Below are positions 48,333-60,137 of a stretch of 64,000 nucleotides of DNA, one piece after another; the stretch's first letter is position 1, and each line of letters begins with the position of its first letter. The DNA lies in the NCBI GenBank assembly GCA_022316685.1, contig JAKJHU010000066.1, forward strand, positions 2,008,140 to 2,072,139, given 5' to 3'. A program made the position numbers and the translations under genes. Source of the DNA: Progne subis subis (taxonomy: Eukaryota; Chordata; Aves; Passeriformes; Hirundinidae). The notes beneath the pieces were generated by a model. The model was not told where the DNA came from. It did no database searches and worked only from the letters and a program-made list of their open reading frames with translations.

Positions 48333-48747
48333 TTATGCCTCGAGACAAAACAGTTTCTCACATCCACCTATGTCATGGGGTTCCCATTGGCACAGGAATG
48401 CTCTCACTTTGTCATCTGCACGTGTTCGTCTTTGCTGTTGGTGGACAGGAGACAGATGGTTGAGATCAAAGACCATCCCTATTTTCTGGTTTTCCATGAA
48501 TTTTCCTCTGGATCCTGTAGAACAATGAGTAGAGTCCTGCAGTACATCCAGATTGTTGTTGATCATTCAGAACAGCAGTCCCCTTGAAGGCATGGCTCAG
48601 CTCTTCTTCATCCAATGATTCAACTGCTTTTTTAAACTCCTGTATTACATAATCAAATATAATTAAAATTATTGAGCCCACAAAAATACGACATGTACAT
48701 GAAGTTAGATTTCTGCTTTGCTGCATCAAATTAGTCTCTTTATTCAC
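48333..48747 (-). other. Unassigned coding-like minus-strand patch
   Basis: Two overlapping minus-strand frames in different phases cover this patch: 93 codons (48466-48747) and 77 codons (48333-48566). The first contains an acidic/basic, soluble-looking segment, VIQEFKKAVESLDEEELSHA, followed by FKG. It is preceded on the minus strand by ATGTAATACAG|GAG, a possible but pyrimidine-poor acceptor. Composition is less AT-rich than the surroundings. A frameshifted pseudogene or retrogene piece is one reading; an exon of a noncoding RNA or chance are others. I recognise no family, so no function is assigned. Confidence 0.15.
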
Positions 48748-49688
48748 TGGAAGATAAGATGAAAAGTTGTGGGACAGTTTATTGTATGTTTATTTTGGAT
48801 CAGTGTGGCTTCATTGACTTGCATGTCCTGAGAAGTGACTACACAAATCCTACAATAAAAATCTTTGCAGACCTCTTTGCTAGTAGTGAGGGAAGGGAAT
48901 ATTGGCATGTGAAGTTCAGCACACTAGCAAACAATAAAGAAGTATTTTCATTCACTTGGTTAAGCACAGGATGGAACAAAGTCAAGGGCTTTATGAAGTT
49001 TTTGGAGTTCAGATGCTCAGCTGGAATAAATCAATATTGCTCCAATTAGCTCTGTTGAGTTTCATAATCTGCAAATCAGGTTCACTGCAAGGCTTTTTTT
49101 CCACACCTATATCAAAACAAATTGTTCTTTACTCTGATTTAATCCTGACTAATTTATTGATAAGGATGAAATTTTAAATCCTGATAAAGAAAGTAAACTT
49201 AAAGATGGCATTTAGGTCCTTCATATTTTTGAGCAAAGAAGGGTGGTGATTGTATGGCTCCCGATTTCATCTCTGTTTCATCATCATTCCCCTTAGATGG
49301 ATAAGTTACTCTGCTTTATGTATACATAAATGTCCTTTAAGGCTCTCTTTATTTCATTGTCTAGCCATATAGAAAATAATGAGGTCCCCAATGAAAGCCT
49401 TAAGGGTCTCCTAAACAATCAGGGATGAACAAATGGCTGTCTTAGAGCCCTTGTGAAAATAGCAATTTGTTCATTAATCGTGGAAGTAAAGCCTCATCAC
49501 TGGAGAATTAAGTCAGCCTTACTCCATGGATAACACCGAAAACACCTTCAACATGAGTGAAACATTCATCATGCTAAGCCTGTAAATTCCATGTAATGGC
49601 ACTGCATTAACCCTTTCACTTTCTATTTTATGAAGATCTTTCTTGGTACAGTAATTATGACTGATCTAATACCTTCTTTCCACCCCAT

Positions 49689-49692
<4 letters not shown>

Positions 49693-49729
<37 letters not shown>

Positions 49730-49761
49730 AAAAAAAAGAAAAAAAAAGAAAAAGAAAAAGT
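49693..49761. repeat. Poly(A) tract with A35 and GA-rich extension
   Basis: 35 uninterrupted A (49693-49727), then GGAAAAAAAGAAAAAAAAAG-type sequence to about 49760. This is the longest homopolymer in the window. No retroposon body recognised upstream. Confidence 0.9.
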
Positions 49762-50463
49762 GAATGAATGTAATAACCCTGGAAACTGTGTTTAATCCTT
49801 TTCTACTAACTTGGGGTTTAGAACATTCAAGTCTCCTCTCATTATTAGCAACAGGTGAAATTACTTTATTACACTGCAAGTAATGTAAAATATGACTTGT
49901 GAGATAGAGCCAAAAACTGGTACTTATTTAGGAACATACAGGTTGTTGGAAACTCAGCTCACAGTTAGGAGAAGAGCCATTAATGGCCTCAGTTATGAGT
50001 TTCTTCTCACCAGTTCCCAGTGAAACATCCTTCTTTTGCAGGATATGATTTTCACTAGGTCTGATCCTTTAATAAGCTCACCAGCTGGTTACAGGGGCCC
50101 ACGCAGGAAGGAGGGTGGGCAGCTGAGATTCAGTTTATTTAGATTTATACTGGTGTAGAGTCTTGTCCTTAAAGTAAATCATACAAGTCTGTGTAATATA
50201 TAACATAGTCTTATATGACTGAATTGAAAATTGCCATTTAGAGTTTATGCTCTTGCACTTTAATATTGCCTTCAATGTTTTTATATAACTACATTGGCTC
50301 TCATTATGATGGATAAATATGAAACATGGGGCTAGACCTTGGGATTTGTGTTGGAAGGACTGCCTTTATTTCACAGGAGAAAATGCAGAAATCCACATGA
50401 GAAAATTCACAACAATTTGAATTTTCTGTCTCCTTATGCACATGATATGTACAGTTTGAAATT

Positions 50464-50510
50464 AAAAAAAAACAAAAACAACAAACCCAAACAAACTAAA
50501 ACAAACAACC
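50464..50510 (+). repeat. C/A-rich, G-free low-complexity tract
   Basis: AAAAC, CAAAC and AACC-type units of about 45 bp, with the same strand bias as the tract at 46.4 kb. Confidence 0.82.
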
Positions 50511-51418
50511 TTATTGACAAGAAAAGTATTTCAGAAGTAACAGTATGGCGTGAGTCTTTATCTTAAGTGGACATAAATGGAGAATACGCAGGGGATGGAA
50601 TCAGGGCTTTTCATGGATGTGCACCACAAAAAACACCAAAGGAAGCAGTTACAGGCTGTCAGAATGGAAATTCTCACCATAGAAAGGTGGATGATTTTGC
50701 AAGAAGGACAAGCTGGAATACACCCCTGAGAGGCTTGTGGGATGTTTCTCTTTGAACAATTTCTAAACTGCAGCTGGACACATTGGGTCAAGGTGCTAAG
50801 TAACTTGATTAAAGTTTGAAGTTGGCTATTGTTCTCTCTTTTTCTCCTTATTCATAGCAACAATTTTGCAAAATTTGTTTTCTTTGATTTATTTTTTTTT
50901 AATTTTGCTGCACTGTTAACCTTAGAGGGTTTTGTTTTAGAGGACCTGTCCCTCATTGAGATGCAAATAAGTAAAAACCATTGTAAAGGCCTCCTATCAG
51001 AAACATCCAAACATCTCTTTCCACCAAATCTTAGTCTTATTCTGCTATGGTGTTCAGTCAAGAGAAGTACAGGGCTAAACACAAGCAAAAGTCCAGTGGA
51101 ACCTGTGGAAACCAAACCCAAATTGCCAAAAATTGTCTTCCACTTGCAATGTTATTAACAGATTTGAAGTGACCCGGTGCACATAGGGTGGCTGACTGCA
51201 TTGTCCTCTTCCCCTGCTAGGAATTATGTGAGTATGATAGTTTGGAAGAAAGGGAGATGTTAGAGTGCTCTGCAGACTCTGTCTTCTGTGTGTTCAGCTT
51301 TTCTTGTTCTCTTCAGCTCCTTTTTTCTTTCCCCTCCCTTCCTTTTCTGGATGAGATGCTGAGTAATGAGGCTTTGTGTTGGAAAGATGACATGTATATT
51401 CCTGAAATTTTCATCGTG

Positions 51419-51448
51419 AATTTTCTTCACAAGAATTTTCTTCACAAG
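51419..51448 (+). repeat. 15-bp tandem duplication, perfect
   Basis: AATTTTCTTCACAAG occurs twice back to back (51419-51433 and 51434-51448) without a mismatch, suggesting a recent slippage duplication. Confidence 0.9.
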
Positions 51449-52370
51449 AATATCTGTTTTTAATTTCCAATCTCAATTTCAACAGAAACTTTTAGAGGTG
51501 TTGCTAAATTCACCTAGGAATAGCAAATTTGACTCACAGTCAATTGTTTCCTTCGCTGTGTGCTTGGGGAAAAAAAAAAATCACATACACAGACTTTTTT
51601 ATTTCACATAAGGCAGTTTTATGACACTGCATGTTATATGCATTCTTCTAAACAAGGGCAGAAACAAGACACTGAGTTTAATCAGTGAGTATAGATGTTA
51701 TCATCAACAATAAAAATAACCTTCTTTTATTAGTGCTATGCAAAATTGTTTTCTAAAAGTAGGTTTTTTCCTTTATGTGTTCAAATAAAGATAGTGGTAT
51801 TGTTTAAAGAATGATATTACAAGAAGCCTTAGAAGAAAAAAAATAATTTTATTCCTCTATGAGGAAACCTTGACCCAGAATTTATTTTCTCAACAGGTAA
51901 CACAGAGAGAGATGCACTACAGCAAAAAAAACCACAAAACCCCAAATCACTGTCAGTCAAAGTACAGATATTTTTAGTGGAGTCTCTCACAGAAAAAGAT
52001 GAAGTCAGGTTTCGTTATGCAATATCACTTAAATATACTGTTACTTCAGGAAAGAGTGAAACTTTTATAGCTCCTTGATGTAACAAGACTCTTCCATAAG
52101 TTTCAGTGGAACTTATTGATTGTACATAGATAATATTTCTAGAAGCTACATAACTTACATGTCATTTAATTCTAGCTTTAATTAAAAATTGACAGCCTCA
52201 AATTTATTCATTAGGCAAAGTGAAGTAGGAAAACATATATGTTTGTGATGCAGTGATAGAATTTAAAAGAAAAATGTCCAGGAAATACTGGAAAAATGGC
52301 ATTATGGAACTTGACCTCTTTCCAAAACTCAGTTAATCAATGCTTTTGATCTGTAGATTTAGTAAAATAA

Positions 52371-52507
52371 AATCACAAACCAACCAACCAATAAACCACC
52401 TGTCAAAAAACCAAAAAACCCAAATCAAACCAAAGCAAAACAAAAGCTAAAACAAAACAAAACAAACCTACCAAAAAAGCCCACCAAGAAAGCCCCCAAA
52501 CAACCAG
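52371..52507 (+). repeat. C/A-rich low-complexity tract, about 135 bp
   Basis: CCAACCAACCAA, CAAAAAACC, AACCAAAGC and AAAACAAAAC-type units with very few G. This is the longest of the three C/A-rich tracts in the 46-53 kb interval. Confidence 0.85.
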
Positions 52508-55500
52508 AAATAATTTCAAATAATTTCCTTCTGTTCTAAATATTCATTTTATATATTCAATTTGAAAAAGCCAGTTCAAAATCACGTATGTCAAAATCCC
52601 AACAGATCTGTGCCCAAACTACCACATTCCTGCAAAACAATTCACTTTCAACAAAGGCAGTTTCTCTAGATGATATTTCTAAAAGGAAAATGTTTTCTTA
52701 TCAGAAGAAAATAGGCTGTGAGAGGCCAGGAAACATTGAGTTAATCCATCCATGTGCCTCTTAATGGGATCAGCTGTATTGTGTCACTTTAACTCCTGTG
52801 TTCCTCTAAGAAGTTTTCAGAAAAGGTTAAATAATCTATTCTAGTACTTTGTCACTCTGGCAGGAAATTTCCTATTGCATAAGACAGATTTCTTCTCCTG
52901 AAGAAGTCCAACTTTTGTGTGTTGCACCCATCTTGACCATGGAAGACTGTTGTTTTCCAATCCTCCTTGCAGAATTATTTTCCCTATACTTGGGATCAAA
53001 TATCTCAATCCCTCACCTTGCTTTGTTAAGCTTGAATACTACAGTTTCTTTCACTCTTTCTTCAGAGGTCATATTATCTAGATGACACAATCCTTCTCAT
53101 TTGAAATGCTTACACCATTTCTGTTATCATGATGTTATCGTGTTTTTAATCCTTTGGGCTATACTTCTAAAATACGGATAGATCACAACCAACATCACCT
53201 GATTTATAGAGTTTTATTGTTTCCTTGAAACTTGAAGTTTCTTCTCAGAAAAAAAACCTTGAATTTCACTTGCCTAAAATATAATTTCTGCACTGCTGTG
53301 TCTTCCAGCATGAGAATATTTATTATCAACAGAAAGCTCTTTTTAAGAAATATGCATTTGTATTTAAAATAAAAAAATGTGAATTTAAGAACAGAACCTA
53401 CTCTTAGTTAAGCCAGTGCTAAAAACTCCATGGTAATTCAGTAGAAGGAGAAACAAATCCTTAAAGGCCAGCAGGGCTGTGATTTTGTTGCCTGCAGTGG
53501 GCTTAAGGTAAGATGTATAGTCAAAGAGGTAGAGAAGAGATTTAAATAAGTTAGGACACGAGTAGAAGCATAAAACTATTTCATTATAACAACTGTAACA
53601 TCAAAAAACCCTACAAAAAAAAACCAAATTGCAGATATCACTTTCCCATGGGAAAATAAAAATTGCTGTGCCATGCAGGGTAAGAGTAGGAAGTTTACTT
53701 CTTCATGTGCAAGTTTTGTGGCATACTCATTTTATAGAGGCTCTTTCCTCACAGGTCACTCCAATCTCTCTTGGCTACAATTCATCATTATATGTCTGTC
53801 CTCTTCCTCATTCCAATCCTCATCTATCCAAGTCTAATTAATGGAGACTTTCTCTCATGGGTTACTGCAAACCTTGAAATACATGATGTTTTACTCACAA
53901 CCTTGGCAGCAAAAGACAAGGAACATCAGATTCCATATTCAGATACGTAACACAGGCAAACTGCTTAAAATATTTGTTTTAAATGATTCCCAAAATCTTA
54001 ACAGTAAAGTAAAAAGAATGGCTTAGGTTATGGTCTTAAAGTAATGATGCAAGATCGTACAGCTTTTGGAAGAGTCTGAGTACTTTAAGTTTTTTAAAAT
54101 AATTTTTTGAATTTTCAGTATTGAATGATGCATAATTTGAGAAAAAGGGTTGCCTGTGATTCTAATTCCTTGTAAAGACCCAGATGAAGTCCTGCTCCAG
54201 TAAAGGAAATGACAGCCTTGCTCTGCTTTACAGAAGCCTTGGATTTCACTCTAGTGTGTGCTCCTGTGCACTGCCAGCTTGAGCTATCATTACACCTGCA
54301 ACCTCAATTTTTGCATTTTCTGGGATTTGAGGGATTTATTGCAGGACACAATACTACAGTGAAATACTCAGCAAGATGCGCAGGATGAGACAATAAAGGA
54401 AAAACAAGCTATTGCTCCTCTGCACAAAAAAACATGTTTCTTAGTTACTAGAGCATTTCTTCTAAGTGACAAACAGGAAAGACTGGCAGACTCAAATTAG
54501 AGGTTAAGCAAAGGGTAGCCGAGAAGAACAAGAGTCAACTACCTTAGTTTAAAAATAGAAATAGAATGAAGCTAGCAACCTGAGGGAACTGACATGTAGC
54601 AGATTATGAGGAAATTGGGAAGGTTCTTTTATTACAGTTAAAACACAGAAGAAATGAAAAAAAAAAGTGCCTACTTTACCAGGTTCCAATTCTGCCTTCA
54701 GCCAAGAAGAAAAGCTCAAGTATTAAAGCAATTAAGATTAAAATGAAACTTGTAGGCAAGATGGTCCATTCCCTGATATGCCTTTTTGTGTGGTGCAACA
54801 GATGAGATGAATTGTTTCCCCACAAGATGGCTTATTAAACGTTTAATGTGCACTAAATTTTTAGAATTAAAGCAAGGCTAAACAGCTTTTTCATTACAAT
54901 TGACTTTAAAAGTTTGATTATTACTCAGATTAGACTCCGTGGTTACACTTTTTCATTTGCAAACTAATTCTGATTGAATACTGACATCAGAGGAGGAGAA
55001 ATTATTCCAAGCACTAGTGAGAGGGGAAGAACAGGATGGATACTGCAATAGGAAAAATGGGAATCTTCACCTGCAGTTTAGAAGATGCTGAGGTGTGCTG
55101 GACTTTTTCACTTCATGGCTTGCATGTACTCATGTGTTCTGCTCTTGGTAAAGACTGCTGAGATTTTACAGAAATAATTATATTCATTGCAGTACAGCTT
55201 AGCAAACTTCTGAAATTGGTAATTTCGAGATACAGTCAAACAACAGAATTCCTTCCTGTGGAAAATTGCCTTTTTGATGAAAATCCTGAAGCTTTTGTTA
55301 TCTGATGAAAATTAAAAGTTTGAGGAAAGCAGACTCTGTAGGTATGTGTTTAATGAAAACACGAATTACTACACAAGAAATTTCACAGAAAATATTTGGC
55401 AGACCCTAATAATTTCTTTTTTGCCCTATTTCCTTCTTGTGACACATTACTGAGAAAGATATAAGCAGATAGAATCTGGAGTATTCAGGTCCCCTCAATC

Positions 55501-55565
55501 CACCATGATCTATTCAGGACAAAGCAAAGAATGTAGTTTTCGGTAGTTCGTAGCTTCTAGAAATA

Positions 55566-55725
55566 GAGCCATAGAATCATAAATCATGGAAAAGTTTGAG
55601 TTGGAATGGATCTTAAAGATCATCTCATCTCAACTCCCCTGCCATAGGCAGGTAAAAATTCCACTGGACCAGTTTGCTCAATACCCTGTCCATCCTGGGC
55701 TTGAACTCTTCCAGGAATGGAGCAT
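55566..55725 (-). mobile_element. CR1 LINE 3'-end fragment
   Basis: Reverse-complemented CR1. Landmarks are AGCCATAGAATCATAAATCA (terminal 8-bp repeats), GAGTTGGAATGGATCTTAAA, GATCATCTCATC, CCCCTGCCATAGGCAGG, TTCCACTGGACCAGTTTGCT and TGGGCTTGAACTCTTCCAGG. The similarity fades near 55725. It may continue weakly (AACAGCTAGAAAGGATTTTA versus the usual AAGAATTTCTTCC block). The 114-codon frame starting inside it is repeat-derived at its N-terminus and is not a gene. Confidence 0.92.
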
Positions 55726-57147
55726 AATATATAAATTCATAACAGCTAGAAAGGATTTTATTTTCCCACATAGATTCCTAGTGCTTTTAGAAAAAAAAAA
55801 CAAAAACAACTCCTTGCACTCTAAATTTAATTTAGATATAGAAGCAGCATACTTCAGAGCTGCTTTCAGGAAGGCCTTGACAGGAAGGGCTCAAGATGTA
55901 CTTATGTTTTATCTATTTTCTCCTAATTAAAAATATATTCAGTATGAAAATAGCCCATCCACATGATTGAAACTTGTTTCTGACAAGGAATATACTGTCA
56001 ATATCTGGTTTCATTTTAAGAAATGGACTCTTACGCCATAATGATATTAATTTAAGGAATATTTTCTAAATACCTTGAAGGTAGTTCTTTTTTCTATACC
56101 ATTACTCAGTGCAACTGAACAGGTGGCAGGCCAAGAGTCAGTAATAGCCCATGTATAACAAAAAAGTCTAAGTGGAAAGAATGCTACACAAAAAATGAGG
56201 TAAATCTAATAATGTGTTTAGGGGATAACATCCAGTGTAAGTCCCCCAGCAGTTCTTTTCCTTCACATTGGAGTCCTAAATCAATTCCTAATGTATGAAA
56301 TGCACAATCACTTTAGTTTCCCTTAGTGCTGGTTTAATTGCTGTCATTCATGGGGGCAAAAACCACAAAATAACACAAGCAAACAGGAAAAAACAGTATT
56401 GAAAGAAGAATAGACAAAGTCAGAATTCCCATCTGAAATATAGATGGTGTTTAAGCCCAAAACCTGACTTGAATTTTACACATAAAATCAAGAGCTAGCA
56501 CTTTCTGTCCTTCTACTTCATGTATAGAGAGGAATGAATATAGACTAATCTAAATTGTAATTTCATAGGTTGTTTATACTGCATAAATAAGGTACAGCAG
56601 CTGTTTGAAAGGCAAATTGAACTAAAAGGTCTCTGGATTGAATCCTAAAGTATTTATATTCAGTTTTTCACATTGTGTTCTGTTTTCAAAACCATTGCTG
56701 AATTTGTTAAATCACTGGTGTGCTTGTTAAAGAAATAATATTCCATGAATGCTGCTGCCCTTAGACTCTCTCCTTGAATCTAAACGTTTGTAGCTAAATA
56801 CAAAGCCTCTGACATAGCTGTCTTTACTGAACCAAAACAAAGTGCAGTGAATTCTTGTTTAAACTCCATCAGCCATGATGATTATACTGCATTTGTAATG
56901 AAGCAAGGCCTCCCAATAACACTATGAGGACACATTTCATAGTGCGTAATGGTTTCTACTGTATATATGATTTCACATGTCATTAGCCAGACTTTTCAAA
57001 TGTGTTCCAAAGTAGCTTTATAGGAAAAAAACACTAACATGCTGAAACAAGATTATTAGCAAAATCAGTATCACTGATTGGGTAATTTTTTTTTTTTTTT
57101 TCCCCTACTTGCTGTTGGTGACTACTCTAGCAAGATGAGAAGGCTAT
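55726..57147. other. Anonymous DNA, no gene recognised
   Basis: No gene recognised. A T16 run lies at 57086-57101, about 45 bp before the next CR1 copy. Confidence 0.6.
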
Positions 57148-57388
57148 CTTTAAACTGGTAAGTTTAGAATAAATATTAGGAAGAAATTCTTTCCAATCTG
57201 GGTGATTAGACACCACTACAGATTTCCCAGAGAATCTGTGACTGCCCCATCCCTGGAAGTATTCAATGCCAGGTTGGATGGAGCTCTGAGCAATCTGGTC
57301 CAGTAGAAGGTGTGTCTGCCCATGGTAGGGGGTTGGAATGAGGTGATCTTTTAGGTCCCTTTTCATGCAAATCATTCTATGAATCTAG
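57148..57388 (+). mobile_element. CR1 LINE 3'-end fragment, sense orientation
   Basis: About 240 bp of sense CR1. Landmarks are AAACTGGTAAGTTTAGAATA, ATATTAGGAAGAAATTCTTT, GTGACTGCCCCATCCCTGGA, AGTATTCAATGCCAGGTTGG, ATGGAGCTCTGAGCAATCTG, GTCCAGTAGAAGGTGTGTCT, GCCCATGGTAGGGGGTTGGA, and a terminus AAATCATTCTATGAATCTAG. The 82-codon minus-strand frame across it is antisense read-through. Confidence 0.94.
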
Positions 57389-60074
57389 GAATATAATATT
57401 AACATACTGTTGTTCCAAACCAAAATGCCAATTTTTCTCAGAAGTATTTGCTATAGACTATGTTAGGACTTTATTGAAGTTTTGTTAAAGTTTTTTCTTT
57501 TTCAAGTGAGAACTTTCACATAAAAAAATCTTATTCTTATTAGCCTCAGGACCATAGACTTTAAGCATGGAAGATAATGAATTAAACTCATGCAAGTTTC
57601 CTCTCATCCTACCTTCTTTCCATCCCCTGAAATCCCTAGCTTCATAGTGAATTCAAACAAACCTTGTAGCTACCTTGTGAACTGTTCACTCTTTTTGAGC
57701 TATTTCCTTCCCATGCTCTAAATTTTCCAATCCCAATTGCTCAACAGCATTACTTCAATAGTAGACACAGTGTCCAATTCTTCTGCCTTTCATTCTTCTC
57801 TAGCTGCCTAAGAAAGACCCTGGAGTGGGAGTGATTTGAGTATCCAAAGTGTGAGGGTGATTTAACATCTCATAAGGCTGTGAGGGTTCTATCCATCAGA
57901 GTATGGGCTAATATGAGCACTGGGGTCCCTTGGGGAAAGTAGAGAGGGAGTGTGCTCTGGAATATGAACACTTAGCTGTCTGGGGGTGGTTTTGTGTAAC
58001 TTCTCATTCTCATGACAGAGAAAATATAGAAAGAAAATCAAATCAGGCAGACCTTTGGTCATAATTTCCTGCCCTAAGGAAACATTTCTAGTTAGTATTT
58101 TCATTTGTCTGTCTTTGAGGAAAGAAGAACTGAATTCTCAGAGGCTGCAGAGGTAGGAATTAGGAGAAGAGAGGTAGGCAGGTAGGTAACAATTTTGGGG
58201 ACAAGCAACTGGGTTAAGATGATTTAGGAGATCTGAGACAAGGAGAGAAAACCAAGTTGTGTTTATTCTTTTTGATAACCATTGTTATGTCGCCGAGCCC
58301 AGTGAAAATAAGAAAGTATTTGACTGCCAATGCTCACAACTATTTATCTGATTATGTGTGATCTTTATTAGAAATAGTAACTTTAGACTCTTCTGATAAT
58401 TATCTATGAGAGAGCATTCCATTTTATGATTGTATATGTGATATCATAGAGTGCTGAAGTATTTTCCCCTTGGGGGACTGAAATGCTATTATTTAGTGTT
58501 TGTTTATAAACATTCACTCTTTACAGGTGCAGATATGTCATTAAGTTGCTTAAATAATTGAATTATTTCCAGAAGATCTGGAATTTAAGTGCTTTTTCTT
58601 CCCTCTTCATTTGGATAGATATTAGTAATTAACTTCAGTAGTACTGGAAGGACATAAAAAGGGAGTTAAAAAAGCTTTGACTGAAAAAGATACTGACATT
58701 GTTACATCCTTGTCTTGCAAGAATTTTTATTCTTGTTGAACTTCATTCATTAAGAGAAATTGTATTTTTATGCTCACAACCAAGAAATAAAATCAGGGTA
58801 ATGTTTTATTATTTAAAAGAATAAGGACTTGGAGTTGTTTTTCAAAGTTTTTTGTCTATGTGTGAATAGAAAAGTTTCTAGAAGTAAAAGTTAAAAGCAG
58901 GGAGGTTTTCATTTTTCCATCCAATTTATCTGGAATAGTCCATTCAAAAACTAGAAAGTTTAAGAAAAAGGAAATAAGTTGTTTTTGCAGTTTTCCACAA
59001 GAAAAATGGTGTGGGCATCACTTCAGATAAAAACACTATCTCACCAAGCAAAATTTTGAACAGCTTTGCTCTGAGATATACTTTTTATCAGAATGATTAT
59101 AGAAAGCAAAAGGTATATTGGATTGAGTTTGGACATTTTGTAGAAAAAGAAGTGATTATGTAGTTATATAAAATGCATTTAATTTCAGACTTGTATTGCT
59201 CATTTACACTTTGGGGGTCAATATGGAAAGATGCTGCAAGAGGGTTTATTTCCTCAGGAGGGGTCCTTGGTGCTCAGGGTAGGTAGGCATTTGCTCTGCT
59301 CTGACCTCTGTATCCTCTATGAATGCAAACATAAATAAAACTTAACAACACATGATCCAATTTATTCTGAAATAATCTAGACCAGTAGTGAGTGCTCTCT
59401 GAGATTTTCTATTTCTTTCCAATGGGTACAGAGAGAGTCAAGAAATGAACTGTGAAAAGACCTACTGTACATGTACTGATCGACTCTTTGGATCTCGAGA
59501 GGTCAGATATTAATCAGAGTTCACACCTCTGTATTTTGAAGGACACACTTCTTTTACTGGGTCTGTCCATGAGCTTGACACTATAAAATACCAGGGCATT
59601 TGTTCTGACCCTTCTAAAATGTTCAATTTTTTCTGGCCAGCAATAGAAATTTGTTGAGCTGTGTGATACTTGCTAAACGTTTTATTCTGCTTTTTAAGCT
59701 CTAGTATTAACATCAGGCATTTTTCCCAGGTTCTATCCTTTTTCATGCCATTTGCATCTCTTTGACAGGATTAAAAGGATGAATAAAAACTGTCTGGCTT
59801 GTAGCTGCACACACAAATGGTCACTGCTTGGCTCAGTTTCCAAATTGTTTACGGCATTTGAAATGTCTGAGGTTATTTTACCTTCCCTGCAGCTCTTCAT
59901 TATCTTTTTGTATTTGTCACCTCAGTGACAATACATCAATATCCTAAGATGCTTCAAGTAGTTTTAGTTTTAGTTTTCAGTTCTATACACCGAAACCAGT
60001 CAGGGTGAGAGTCATATACTTATATACCTGTGTCTAGAGGTTGACTCCTGGCCATTCTGATTAGGTCTTCATTG
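57389..60074. other. Anonymous DNA, no gene recognised
   Basis: About 2.7 kb with no recognisable gene, RNA or transposon. Open frames are under 80 codons and show no domain. Confidence 0.6.
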
Positions 60075-60137
60075 TCACAGAATCACAAAATCATAGAATA
60101 TCCAGAGCTGGAAGGTAACCCACAAATTCCAGCACAT
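60075..60137 (-). mobile_element. CR1 LINE 3' end, second subfamily type
   Basis: TCACAGAATCACAAAATCAT, then AGAATATCCAGAGCTGGAAG, then GTAACCCACAAATTCCAG. This wording (GAATAT(C/T)C(A/T)GAG(C/T)TGGAAGG, then ACCCACAA) belongs to a CR1 3'-end variant different from the GGTTTGGGTTGGAAGGGACC type found elsewhere in the window. Only about 60 bp are recognisable. The similarity then stops, so truncation or decay is strong. Confidence 0.75.

Larger units (their letters stand above)
48748..55565. other. Anonymous DNA with low-complexity tracts, no gene recognised
   Basis: About 6.8 kb with no recognisable gene or transposon. It holds the A35 run, two C/A-rich tracts and a 15-bp tandem duplication, listed separately. 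A 109-codon plus-strand frame at 50829-51158 and an 89-codon minus frame across the same bases show no domain; I treat both as chance. Confidence 0.55.

Noticed and set aside
50829..51158. 109-codon plus-strand frame overlapped by an 89-codon minus frame
   Set aside because: Frames open on both strands of the same bases suggest local composition, not coding.
55586..55930. 114-codon plus-strand frame
   Set aside because: The first third is CR1 antisense; the rest has no recognisable domain.
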